This document shows, one piece after another, positions 10,874 to 24,700 of a stretch of DNA of 64,000 bases (its first letter is position 1; each line of letters begins with the position of its first letter). This stretch comes from Diphasiastrum complanatum (taxonomy: Eukaryota; Streptophyta; Lycopodiopsida; Lycopodiales; Lycopodiaceae). The notes beneath the pieces were generated by a model. The model was not told where the DNA came from and did no database searches. It worked only from the letters and a program-made list of their open reading frames with translations. Position numbers and translations under genes: made by a program. Location: assembly GCA_029204225.1 (NCBI GenBank), contig CM055096.1, positions 74,034,919 through 74,098,918 on the forward strand, written 5' to 3'.

Positions 10874-12690
10874 CTGAAAAAAAGACAATGCAACATAAGT
10901 ACAACAGCAAAATCAAGAACTTCCACAATCAGTATAACGTGCAAAAAGTGATTGCAGACAACCCAATTTGCAAAAAGTATTTACAATGCACCTACAAAAT
11001 CCCCTGAAATTAATAAGCAAAAGAGGCATCGTTCCTGATATTATGCCATTATATTTCTCTCCCAGTGTAAAATGTAAGTTTTATTTTGTAAAAGGAAATG
11101 TTAAGAAAGTACGTGAAAAAGAATGTAGAAAGATTTGACTAATCAATGGCTGGGTAACCTGCCAATGGTGGAATGCTTATAGATTGTATGCAGGTACTAA
11201 GTCTCATCCGGAGCCTATTGAAACAATCAAAAACTAGCCGCATTGACCAATGAAACGACTGTGTGGTTGCATGTGACGTGTTGACCATATGAGGAGCAAG
11301 CTGGTAGGTCAGGTTGAGTAACTCCTAATTGCTAAGTCTGTCATATAAGATGGTGGCTGGTACTCATACAAGACCAGTCAGCTTGAGAGGATAAGGGCTA
11401 GGGGTGCTAAGGTTTAAATATATGACCTTGTTAGAGGGATGCCTGATTTTTCCTATGCACAGTATATTGGAGGGACACTGACAACACATTAGATTTTTGT
11501 GGAAAGTGTTGTTTCAAAGGGTACAATTGCTTCTCGGTATTTTGTTTAGCGTGTTTCTCCGAATTTGCTACCAAGACAATTTTCCTGGCATAGAGTTGGA
11601 CAACAACTCCGCAATGTTAAAATACAACTTAATTTTCTTGTCTTTGCTCCAGTTTTTTATAGTCTTATTTTGATTTTGGGATTCCTTTCCAAGAATATGG
11701 TACATTTTCGGTTTTGAAGCAGCAGAAGGCAAGGCATCATAAATTCCACTTTTACTAGTATTTTAAAACTTTATCTTATGAACTATTTTGTTTCATTTTT
11801 GGGTGGCTTTTATATCACTACTCTCACTCATGCACATTGCACGTCATAGATAAATCTTGATTTGGATTTGTAGAAGTTCCATTTTGAAAGTTCTAGTTTC
11901 TTCCAGGTTTGGAGTTTCACCTTTTTCATACTTTTGTGTCATTTTCAAACATTTTTGGATCATTGCAGTACAATGTTACTCCTGCACTTTAGAACTCCTA
12001 AATTTGGTGTAGAAGTTCACTTTCTTGTTTTCTAGTTTTTACTAGTTTTGTGAGCTCATCTTTTTCATGCCTTCGTGTCATTTTTTAAACTTTTTACATC
12101 ATTTTCTTTCTACAGTAGGGTAATTCTCATGCACTTCACCAAACCTGGGAGTCGAGATACTATAGATTTCATTTTTGACACTTTATATCTTTTTTTGTCA
12201 ATTCTTGGATCTTTTGTTCAATTTGTTTACAATTTTTGGTGTTCATGCTAAATCTCATGTCTAGAATTTAAAGACATTTAGATTCCAATTTTTAGGGTTT
12301 TTTGTCACTTATCTTTTCACAGTCTTGACATTCCAGACTGCATTTTTATGTCTTGACCTAAGATCATCAAAAACCCACTAGAAATTTGAACTTAAGCGTA
12401 TTAGAAACAATTTTTTCCAAGCCCTAAAATTAACTACTAACACCTATAGGCTATAACCATCAACACGTTACAAAACCAACAATAAATTTGAAAAAATATA
12501 AATAAATTAAGTTTCTTTAGGGCACGTTTTGAGAAACCCTAATGGGATTTCCCAAAATGCATTCTGAATCGGACCACGCAACTCTAATTGAAAGGTGCAA
12601 AGAAAGGAACTAGAGCTGTAGTGTCGTTTGTAGTACGAGATCGTCGCTAGGAGCGGCAACCTCGCCTCGACCTGCATAGCACATGGAAGT

Positions 12691-12759
<69 letters not shown>

Positions 12760-15700
12760 GAAACCAACAGAGTTTTATTAGTAGAATGGAGAAGATTCAA
12801 TACAAAGGAAATGGCTCTCTTTTATAGATTTGAGAGGTGAGCCCCTTCACTCTGATTGGCTACTGAAGTAACATGAGGATCATGATCTTGACCGTCAAGA
12901 TCAATTTGAGTTTCTTGAGGACAAGTTGTGTTTCCTAACTTAGGAACTTTACAAAAGCCAAGTTTAAAATAATTTATTGAATTACTAATTGTGCTCCATG
13001 GCACTTATTAGCTTAGGGCCCAATGTTGGACTTACACACGCAGGATGCCAACTGATCGGCCGTTTCTAATTCCGACTCTCTACTTCATTTATGTAGTGTT
13101 TGGGCTTATTGCAGGTATATAGAGAGAGCATAGGTATATATATATATAAATTTTTGTTGTGCTCCAAGAAAAGCGTAGATGCGAGTTCGTTTACGTAAAA
13201 CCTAAGGCTTTATTTGATGACGATCAACAAGAACATGGACTTGCCAGATTTTCAATAATAGCCATATGGGTCAAGTGGCCATTCCTGATAACCTTGTTCA
13301 TCTACAAATTGATCACCATCCATCAAAGGATCCCATGAATAAGCTTGTAGATAGTGATCCTCGTAGATCGGCGCAACTGCTCCCAATGTCATAGACTCTC
13401 CCAATCCGTGATGTGGATAAGACGTGCTTGCTTGACTGCTTTGTCTATCTAAGTATTCGTAGTATGATTGAACATGAATGCTTTCCTCTGCGGTCGATCT
13501 TACAAATTGAGGACAAGGCTTAGGCGTTATAGGTGCTGGTTCTCGTTGTACAGTTGGCCGTTTGGGCTTGAATTCGCTGAATTTGGCCATTTAAGAATGG
13601 ATATACCCGGATTTGGCATTGTGCTGGTGGTCTATTGCGTTGTGGAACAATCAGACTTTGGTTGAATCTTGCTCGTTGAAGGGCAATCATCAACCTTAGT
13701 CTCCCCCTTGGTATTGCACTTCCCATTTGAAGGTTGCGTGATTGCACTTTCCTTTGGACTTTGTGCTGAACTGCCTCAAGTTGCCCTGTCGACACAAGTT
13801 CCCTTTGTAATTCATCAACAAGAAATCTTTGCAATGATTGTGCCAAGAGACTTGGTAAAATCCGCTAGACTTCGTCGGTTGCCAATTTCTTGACTTCCTC
13901 AGCTACCATTGGCTTGATAGATTCTACCAGCTCCGACTTCTGTGATGTTGTTGGATATTCGGCTCGGCGATGTCTTCCTCCGCATCCAAAACATTGTACC
14001 ATGTGCAGTATACCATCTCCTCTAAGTTGATAATCATACATAGGTAATGGACGTCCCTTAGGATCTTCTACAAAATAAACCGCTAGGCTATTATGGTCTT
14101 CTAATGAGTTCGGTGACATGCAAGATGATATGACCGATACTTCCACTTTGCCATGTGTAGTATACCATCTCCTCTAAGTTTATGAAAATCGTGATTTAGA
14201 TGGATCAATTTGACATCCATCCGCCTAGTGAGCTCCTTGTTGGCTTGATTCTGCTTTTGACCATTAAACCCTTGGATCTTGCTGTCAAACTTTCTGCTCC
14301 GCATTTTGTCTTTGTAAGAAGCGTTGATTCTTGATTGGACATCTTGTACTTGAACGATCTTCAAAGCAGTATGTACATTGATCTTTCTCAAGAAACTTTA
14401 CTTTGCGAGCCTGAGTTTGATAACAGTCGGAACTCCAGATTGTATGGTTGTCTGGTGTATTGTTGAACTCTCATCAGGAAACATTTGAAATGAAGCTAAT
14501 GTCACAAACTCATTAGTCATGGCTGGAATGCAGTATAGTCATGATGTAAGAGATTGCCTTAAGGGTTGTACAACTGTGGTGTCCCTTTTGTTTTGATTTG
14601 TTTTTTTTTTGGAAAACAACAGAAGAAAAGAAGTAAATCAAAGATAACGAGATGAAGTAACCAAGGACAATTTAAAAGACAAAAAGCGAGGTGTGGGAAT
14701 AAACTATAACAGATGAATTTTATTTTTGGATATTGATGGATGAAAAGATAGATGAATGTAATGATGGAGTTGGAGATGAATACATGGATGACGATGATAT
14801 CAAAAAATGAAGATTGTGGCGGCGCTGATGGTGACTAATATGGAGGGAATACTAGCAACTATCGTGCCGAGGCCGGTGGGGTCCGTTGCCTCCCCGTTGG
14901 GGCCCCGGCGGGTGGGGTCTGGGGCATCCCTGGTGATGCCGCAACATGCAGTGAGTCTGGGGGGGACTGCACTGGCTCCCAACACTAAACGGTACGACTT
15001 GTGTGTGATTGAGCGGGTGATTGGCGTGTCAAGTCACTAACCTATGCGAATTTTTTTGAAAAAAAATTAATTCTTTTTTTTTTCAAAGTGGGCGAGTAAC
15101 AGGCGAGTAATCAGTTTTACTTGCCGAGGTGTCCTCTGGTAGATCTCACCATGTACCTCATACTATGAAAGTGGCGAGAAAAAATAGCAAGTGAAAAAAA
15201 AGTTATTCAAATCGGCGAGTAATGGAGCGCGAGTAAATATGTCGAAGGAGATGGCGAGAAATGAGGGTGGGTGAAGTGGCGAATAATTACAGTGGATGGT
15301 TGGCGAGAAATGACTGATGGCGAGTAATAGGGGGGCAAGTAATATGGCGAGTAATAGCACGAGTAATCCGTTTTACTTGTCGAGGTATCCTCTGATATAT
15401 CTCACCATGTTCTTCAGACCATGAAAGTGGTGAGTAAAAATAACAAGTGGAACAAAAGCTATTCAAATCGGCGAGTAATGAAAAAATGGCAGGATAATAA
15501 AAATTCAAACTGGCAAGAAATCCGGTTTTACTCGCCGAATTCCAAGATCATAGATCTGAAGGTTCTAGATGCACTGTAAAAGTGGCGAGTAAAAAGGTGG
15601 TGGGAAACTGAAGAAAATCAAGTTAGTGAGTAATCAGATTTCGCGAGTAATCAGATCTTTACTCGCCGAGCTGTCTGATGTGCATCAAACTCTACTCTGC

Positions 15701-18700
15701 TCTTTGGAAAAGTTGCAAAAAATCAAAATCACAAGAAAAACTCAGACAAATGAGGTAGGGCGAGTAAATAATCTGATCTTTTTATGAATTTTTCTGATTT
15801 TTTCATCAAAGATTAATGCTGCACTGCCAGTCGGTTCACAAGGGACTGATGTGGGGTGACGGCCGAACTGCCTTGACTGAGAGAACTGCCATTAATCATG
15901 CCATGGGATCAATTTCAGAAAGAGCGCGTTTGAAGGTCAAAACAGCTATAGGGAAGAACCTGTGGGTTGAAATGCGAGAATACTCAAGATCGATTTAGCC
16001 ACCAAAAATCGAGTGAGCAGTGTGTTACTGCGTGAAGGGTCGATGATGGTCAAACTCAAGATCCTCCTGTGAGTATGGTGATCTAGTGGATGCTATCAGA
16101 TTGACTTTTCCCTCTGTAGAGGCTGGTAGCACCTGTTTTCTGCTGGTGGATGTCTTAGAAACAAACAACAGAGCTGGTTTTTCAGGATCTGAGAAGTCCT
16201 CATTTTTAGGTATGTTACAATTTTACTTGTCATGTTTATTTTTTTAGTTTGATGCTTGCAATTGTTTTCTGAGATGAGTCCTGCTAATGGCAATAATTTG
16301 TGCATGAGCTAAATAAAGGTCAAACAATTTCAGATAGCAATTTTTATGATGAAATGTTGGAAGAAAGTAGAGTTTTCTTTGTACTGGTTGATGCACTCAT
16401 CTTTGCTGGCTTCTCATCTTGTTGAGCATTGATTAGTGGAGGAATAAATTCAATCTTAAGAAATAATTGATCCTAAATTCTGGAGGATGATCGTGAATAG
16501 GTGTCTTAGAGTGTCCTGGGGTTAGCAATATACTCGAGATCATGTTTCTTTTTGGACATATTTCTGTTTCTGTGCAGCACAGACTTAGAATCCATCACAG
16601 GGTGCACGTTCCTTGCACAATAACAGATTTAACAGTCGACATTTAGCTCAAGCAATCAGTAGATCAATTGGAGCATGAAAAAGGATTCGAAAACAACTAA
16701 AAGATACTTGGAAATTCTTAGATTATAAGAGCATTAACTTCCTAGTGTATCCTAACCACGACATCAGAATAAGGTAAATAGCTAGGACTGAGAATAACAT
16801 TGCCTGGCAGAGCACCAAGGTGCATGTTCCTTGCACAATGGAGCACTTCCAGGCAAAGAAGTTTTGCCTGGCAGTGCTCCAACTATAAGCTCCTTACACC
16901 TTGGAGCACTGCCAGGCAAAAACCTCTTGCCTGGCAGCGCTCCTAGATATCATAAATAGATCAGCTATGGGCTTGAGTACTGATTAAGATCATATTAACA
17001 TTGCATTGCTATGAACTATGGTTACATATCTGATTGAAGGTTATGGAAGGCCAAATAATGAGAGGCTATAAGCCAGTATATGCAAAAGAATTTGCCTGTC
17101 AGTATTGCTCGCTAGCAAGCAATGCTGCCAAGCAAACAAATTTCCATATAGCCTCTCATAATATGGCCTTCGATCACCTTCAATCAGAGATGTAACCATA
17201 GGATACCAAGATTTAGCCAGTACCTAGTTTATAGTACTATGAAGCTAACCCTAAGAGACAGGACATGGACAGGACATGTCCTCATACTCATACCTTGAAT
17301 TCTATAGTGGCACACGGAGTTGAATGCTGTGAACTTTGTATGATTCTTTATAGAGAAATCCAAGTTACATGTTATTATTCATTTCAAAATATGAATGTTA
17401 TAAGTTGATTGCCAATTTCTGCTACAATCAAGTGTGGTTAATCTGAATTGTATTCTGGCTAACAGATTTGGGTTCTGTATCTCCATTTGTTGTTGACGAG
17501 CATGTTCTAATTTGTGGTGAGGGCCCCTGTTGGTAAAAAGAATCATGACTGATTGGTTTGTGTACTTACTGGGTACAGGCACATACATATTGCTGTTTGG
17601 GATTTAGGGACTCCAATAGCTCTTGCAAGGAATTAATCAGTGAAAGGTGCTGCTTTTACATGTTTAATGCATTGAATCATTCAGCTGAGCTTAGAACTGA
17701 CAATTTTGGGCTTCCAGAGACTTGCATACGACTTACATAGTGGTTTTGAATAGTTATGAGTTGTGCATGGACACTAATAGAATTCTAATGTCAAAAACTC
17801 AATAGTATAATATGTGGAACGGTATTGGAATTAGCTAACATACTAAGTGTTTGGAATAAGTTTCATGTCAAGAAGTGCATGTCGAGGAATGTATGTCACA
17901 CACTAATTGTGATTTCGATAACTGATAGTATTTGAAACTAATAGATCAACTGTAAATTCGAAAGGCTAATTAGTTGTTGAACGGTTTAAAGTCAAAATCG
18001 TGTTACTCATATATTGCGAGTCACATTTCCATTATCTCTTTGAAAGCTATTTGGAGTAGTTATTGATTACTTCAAAGTTGGTTGGGTTAAGTGGTTTGGC
18101 TTTGCTGAAATCCTTACGGGATTCAATCATTTATTTGCTCACAGTTGGTAATCAGCCATTTGATGAGATAGACATATCTATTAAACTGAATTTGAACCAT
18201 ATCCTTTGACTAAGTAATCAATAGTAACAGACAGTCGTCCTACAACTTTAAGTGGAGCTGCTATGGTAGGCATGCCCACTTATCCCCAAATTTGTCAATC
18301 CTGAATAAAAATATAATGGCAAAAGATGGAAAAGCTTGATACATGGATCACATTAGGAACCTATGAGTATGGGAATACTTATCCCTAGAGTTGGCCACTC
18401 TTAGATTATAGGGTTCTGAGTAGTTTATGAGTTGGCCACTCTTAGGTTATAGGGTTCTGAGTAGTTTATGACCAGTGGGGTTTGATAAGGTGATGAAAAG
18501 CCATGTTTAACTCTGCTTGTTAAATAATCTCCTTCGCCAGTTCACAAATGGATTCTTAGTATCCATCATATAAAGCATCAAACATCAGTAAGGAATGTTC
18601 TTATGTTGAAAGAATTTGGTTGACAATGGTGGGCTTCAGTACCTATAGTAGTAACCCATTGATCAAATATTTTGGGTTATTTTGTAGAAATTCTGAGGTA

Positions 18701-21700
18701 TTGATCTGGCCCAAAATGGTATCTCACAATTTACAAAACCAGAAACCCTTGAAGCTATTTCTCATTTATTGAGCACTTGCTTTTTAAAAATTTCTTGTGT
18801 ACAAGACAATCAAGCTGGTTTCATATGATTCCTTCCAGAGTTGAGTTACTCTTGGGGGACTAGTTATCCTGAAATGGAATGCTACTTATTTAAGTATATA
18901 ATAAGATTTCAAAATATGGATGATTTTCCACAATAGATGGATTTACGTAAGGAATTGATGAGTTTAGGGAATTCAAAAATCCTTCATCCATTCTAGATCT
19001 AAATTATCATTAGGTAGGTTGGATTCTAAGTAGATGATAGTTTCTATCACTCAGCATAGAATATCTTAGGGTCTCTCATGAATGTAATAGCTTGGAGTAG
19101 TAAGGGTTGAACTTAGTCATCTATGCATCTATTACTGCCTTTTAAGATCTTTAGATGTTTTCTATAGCATCTCCTAAGGCATCCTACTTAGAGACTATGT
19201 CAGTTTCTTAGAAGGGGGAGTGAAGTGGTAGGAATGGTTATTTCCATGAAGCCATATGTTGCATAGATTTTCGAATAAATCCAATTTATGAACAAAAATG
19301 CAACTATAGAGTACTCCTCTGGAGATTGTTGTTGTAAGCAATCTAGGACATGAGGAAGATTGGAAATTGATTTATAGGGAATTTATTCATATAAATGGAT
19401 CATGAAGGAGACAATCTACTTTTGTAATGATCAAAATTACCAACTATACATATGTTGTGATTTGGATCATGATTGATTAAGTTTCATGATCTACTCTCGT
19501 ATTCAATCTGTATTGATCAACTTAATCTTTGTATGGATACTAGGATCTGTGAGAGGTTGACTGAAAAGCTGTTGTGTCTTTGATTGAATGAGTTGGTTAC
19601 AATGAGTAGTGCACATGTATTTATATTGCTACAGGACAGGTCTTTTGGCCTTTTTATTTATAGGTCTTTTGGCCTTTCAATTCTGTGTTTTGATAAACTA
19701 AAAAGATTTGGTTATCTTAGCTCCAGTGAATATGTTGAGGACATATGTGTCTCACCTAATGGAGTTCGTTCATAATAGTAGAAAAACTACTACAGGTTAT
19801 AATTTGTTTATGCTTATGTATGGTTATCAACCTAAATCTCCAGTTTCTGTGGAGATGAAATCTATCAAGATTTAGAAGGTTGTAGATTTCCTACATGAGA
19901 TGCGAGAAATGATGCAATTACCTCATGAGAGTATTCATAGTACTCAAGACAAAGCTTGACCTAGAGATTTTAAAGTGGTCGATTGGGTATATCTAAGACA
20001 TTCTAAACATTCTACGTATGCATACGTGGAAGCATGTCTATGAGGTATTGAGGACTGTTTCAAATTATAAAAAAATAGGTTCTCTAGTTTATAAACTTGA
20101 TCTCTAGGATAAGGTCATGGCTCACCCTGTGTTTCATGTAATTGATTTACGTTTACATGAAAATGATACACTTGGGTCTAGAGAAGATCTAACCGAATTG
20201 GAGGATTCATCACTTAGTGCACCTTTGGAACTTGAAAAAGTGCTCATAACCATAGATAAACAATTGAGAAAATGTAGTATTTTTTTATATATGACTTGGA
20301 GGAAAGGGTGGACTAAGGATGATGATTCTTGTAAAAAAGTTGAAACCATAAAGAAAAACTTCATTTCTGCTTCTAAGGACAAAAGAAATTCAACTTGGAG
20401 GGAAGAATGTTATGACCATGTCCTGTTACCGAGGATTTGGAATATTCCTAAACATGGAAATTAGACCACAGTATTGAGCCACAAAAGTCTAGTCAAGGCC
20501 AACGTATAATTATCAACTTGAGAGGACCTAAAGGTAACCAAAGGGCATGTGGAGTGACACATGGTGTGTGACAGTGGTATGCATGATGGGAACTATTAAT
20601 TATAACTAGCAGTTGAGTTCAGTTTGCATGAGGGTTTGTTGAGGCACACGCATAGGAGTTACCAGAGATAGACCTAGTAGAAACTCAAACTTGTCACTCT
20701 TGAAATTCAGCTTTCAAGCTTCTAGCTCTCCTCTCTCATCAGATATTCACACCCCACGATTGGGGGGTGAAGCTTTTGGTTACTGACGAAGGCTTCTACT
20801 TGGTTGGATGGTTTCGCTCCATAGTGCCCTTTTAGGTGGCTTTGTAAGCAGAACCTTGGTGGCTCTACATAATGGCATCAGAACAAGGCTTATGGTTGGA
20901 TCAAAAGCTGGAGTTTGGAGCTCTATTTCCCAGCTTTTTGGTGAAGAATCATTGCTTTTTCGCTACTATTCTTGCTAGTGGTGGAATTTATCTTCAGGTA
21001 GGACATTTCTCAGATTTCCAAGCACTTTATGATCGATATCTCGGATTTGGCTTGCCTAAAGCAATAACTTAGACTAGAAATGAATTTCGAGCTATAATCG
21101 ATCAGCTTAACATTGGATGCCTAAGTTCCATGCCTAGAATTATTCCAAATCTTTGATAATAGGACATGAATATAACATCTTACATGAGATAATTTAACGA
21201 ATGGTGGTAATATTTTACTGTATATGCATAGGAATGTGATGAACGTCTCCAGTAAAGTACTGGACTGCAAGAATGGTTGATTGCATAATTGTTTGCTTTG
21301 AGAGGCATGGCAAAGCTTTCAAAGATGTTACTTGGGAGACCACGTACACGTGGCATAAGCGATGGCCAATTTTCACATAATGGATAAGGTTACTTGAGGA
21401 GGCAAGATTTGCTATATCTTGTTACATCACTATCTCAATGTAAGATCATGGAAATGTGAATACTAGATTTGAAAAGAAAATCTTAGTGTGAAACGCATGT
21501 GAAAAAATTGACTAGGTGATCGGTGATGACATGATTACGTATTGTACACAAATGGGTCATATAGAAAGTCTATTGAATTAGCCTCCTAAAAAAGTAAAAG
21601 GTGACTGATCAAATGGTTGAGGTGTGACATTATGAATTGTGAGAAGGATACTGGGAACATATGAGATTGTATCAAAGTCAATGTGTCAGGTTAGTACCAT

Positions 21701-24700
21701 GCAACATAAGATGCTAGATTGGTACTCATGCATCACATGTTAGATTTGGAGGAGGATCATGGCTATGTGTGTTGAGAGAATAAAATATGACCTAGATAGA
21801 GGATGCCTCATTCTTCCTTTATGCAATAAGATAGGTAGCAACTAGCAAAGATCCTCCCTTGTTATTCTTATGCACTTTCTCTTGAAATCAATAAAGTGAT
21901 TTCCTATCTACTTGTGTCTTATTGTTTCACCGTGATGGATCAAGTCATCTTCATATCCATCGCATAGATGAAAAACAATTTGGCCCATCTCCCTTCGAGA
22001 ACTACCATGTATGACCTAAGAAAGCAAAATGGAAAGAGCTTGTCAAAATCCTCCCCCTCTTCGCACATCCTACATCACCTTTTTGAAGCTTATATTTAGA
22101 AATTAAAATAGCTCGTAACTATTGCTTGCTATGTTTCTCTCATCAACACAAGGACATCAAGCAACAATAGTATTGCTTCCAATTTGGAGGCATGCACCTT
22201 ATTTTCATACCACACAAGGTTGATACTACAGATGTAGAGATTTCTCTATTTTCTATGTGATAGATATCAAAAAATCAATTGTTTTGAGATGTCAATTCTA
22301 GTTTGACTCCTAGTTGATTACAATTGAACAGAAGCCTAATTAGAGCTCTTAGAATATTGAAACGGCAATTTTAAAAGCATAGCAGAAAGCAATTATTGAA
22401 TCACCTATGCCAAATTGCTAGACCAAACTAAGGATAACATAGTCTCTTCAACCCTTTAATATAGAAATTTTTCACAAATACTTTTGGATACACAAGCATG
22501 AAAGATATTTTGACCATATTCTAGTTATTGAAACCTAGTCTAACTTTTGGTAAAGAATATCATGGGGCTAAACAGTGATCAGTTACTACTTACAATCTCA
22601 TTGAAATGCATTAATAACAAGTTTTAATTTCAACTTCTCTAGATCTATATCTAAATTTCTTATTCTTAAAGTGCCAAGATTCTCAAAACACTTGTATTAC
22701 TAAAACATGCTGGTGAATAACTATAATGGCTGAAATTTTTCTAGCTTAAAAACTACTTGCACCTAAGAAATGCTTAGATAAAGGCATCCTTTTAAAAAAA
22801 ACTCAAATCAAAAGCTTACCTTATCACATACAGGACAAAGCTTGCTTCTCTCCATCCACTCCAAAGTGCAAGCGAGATGAAAATGATGTCCACATTCCAT
22901 GTTTATTTTTGGATTTTCCTCCGTATAAACTGTGAGATACACAATGAACAACCATCATCAATAACTACGACAACATTCAGCACCCCTCTTCCAAACCCAA
23001 AAGAGACTACCCTCCTCCCTAAGACTCAAGGAGGTTTCTTCCCACCATTTCAAGGTTATACTCTTCCCTTTCTACTATTTCTAGATTTATGTGCTTGAAG
23101 TAAGATGATTGATATCTTTTAGCAAAGGTATTGAACTAGTCTAAAACAAATGCAAATTTCTTCTCTTGAACTCTGGACACTTTCCTATTTTAATTGTGAG
23201 CAAGTGTACTTGTTAAATTTGGTAAATGTTTGCTTGATAACTTGCTTCAAATCTTATCTTTAGTGCATTACCTTTAGTTTGTGGAGTTTGATTACCTTGC
23301 TTTACTTCTACTAGTAATTTACTATTCATTTTTTTAATGTTGAGTGACCATGAGAGAAGTTTGTATAAAATACAATACCTAAAATAGTTAACTACATGAA
23401 CTATCTTGTGAAGGATTTCACTAAGATAGATCTAAGGATGAGGTATTAACATATCCAAAACTTGGACTAGAAGGTTATAAATGCATAATTTATCACAACA
23501 ACGATAGAATTTGAATAGGATGTTGATGATATATAGGCAATATGTTTGCCTATGAAATCACTAGAAGGCACGAAATTGCCTTGCGGCTTGTTAGGACACT
23601 CGACAATTCTATGATTCTCTCCACATCCATAACATTTAATGGGAGCTCTGAATACGGCAACACGAAGCTGGTTCGCATAGATTGGGAAGATCAAAATATT
23701 TGACTCGTTAGGTAGGTTTGGATATCGAAAATCACTAAAAATAAAAAATTGAACTGAGTAATAACTTTTTGGTTTATCCATGATATGATAGTTTGGGACT
23801 AATCAGATCATGGAAGATATGCTTGGTGCTAGTAATTCTATGAATCACGATTCAAAATCTGTCTTTCTTGCCCTTTTCCTTTTGCTCGGGAGTGAGGGGA
23901 GACTTGTCATAAGCACGACAAGCAATAGGAGACGTTGACTTGAATTTCAGAGTCTGCTGCATCTCGATAGGATCCTTCAAAAAGAAGTCCTTCTGACCAG
24001 CTTGGCCAAACCTCCGCGAACCCTTCTTCGAGAGCCAAATTGCCACTCCAGATTCAGCCTTGTTGCGCACATTGCCTTCAAAACTGAGCGATGTTGCAAC
24101 TGTCTCTTCCAAAAGATTTGCAACCTTCATAACTGAAGGCCTTGACTCTTCGCGAAGGCCAAAGATAAACTTGTGGACCACAAGCCACTCAAGAATCTCC
24201 TCTAGTATCTTGATAAGTACCTCTCTATACTTATCGGCATATTCCTGCACTGTGTACTACCTTTGTCGATGCAACAACCAAACATTTGTCGCACGAGCAT
24301 GCTCATGTGGAGGAATGAATTGAGCTTTGAAAGCTCGCTTGAAATCTACATAGGTGGAAGGAGCCTAATTGCATTTCAATAACTTATCCGCCGCCACCTG
24401 TCAGCAAAATCAATAAAATGATAAGCAACTTTGCGAACTCACCAACCTTCATCTATTGGGGCCCGATTCAGGTCAGTATTCTTCCCATTTATGTACCCAC
24501 TACTCTACAATTTCAGTAGTTCTCTGGGGAGGGTTCGGGCAAGCTGAATGTCCTCTTCAGGATAGGGCAGAGGATACATAGTACATACAGAAGGAGACGG
24601 AAAAGGACAGGGATATGGATATGGTGGAGCATACTAGGAGATGACGCATAACTTCTAGCCACAATCGAAAGCATCGCTCACATCTTTACCATGGTCCTCT

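Noticed and set aside
15090-15780. CRISPR-like array
   Set aside because: This is plant nuclear DNA. The motif is short and irregularly spaced, occurs in both orientations, and no cas genes exist.
20117-20464. 115-codon ORF as a host gene
   Set aside because: It contains the gypsy pol tail block HPVFHVIDL and leads into a polypurine tract and LTR.
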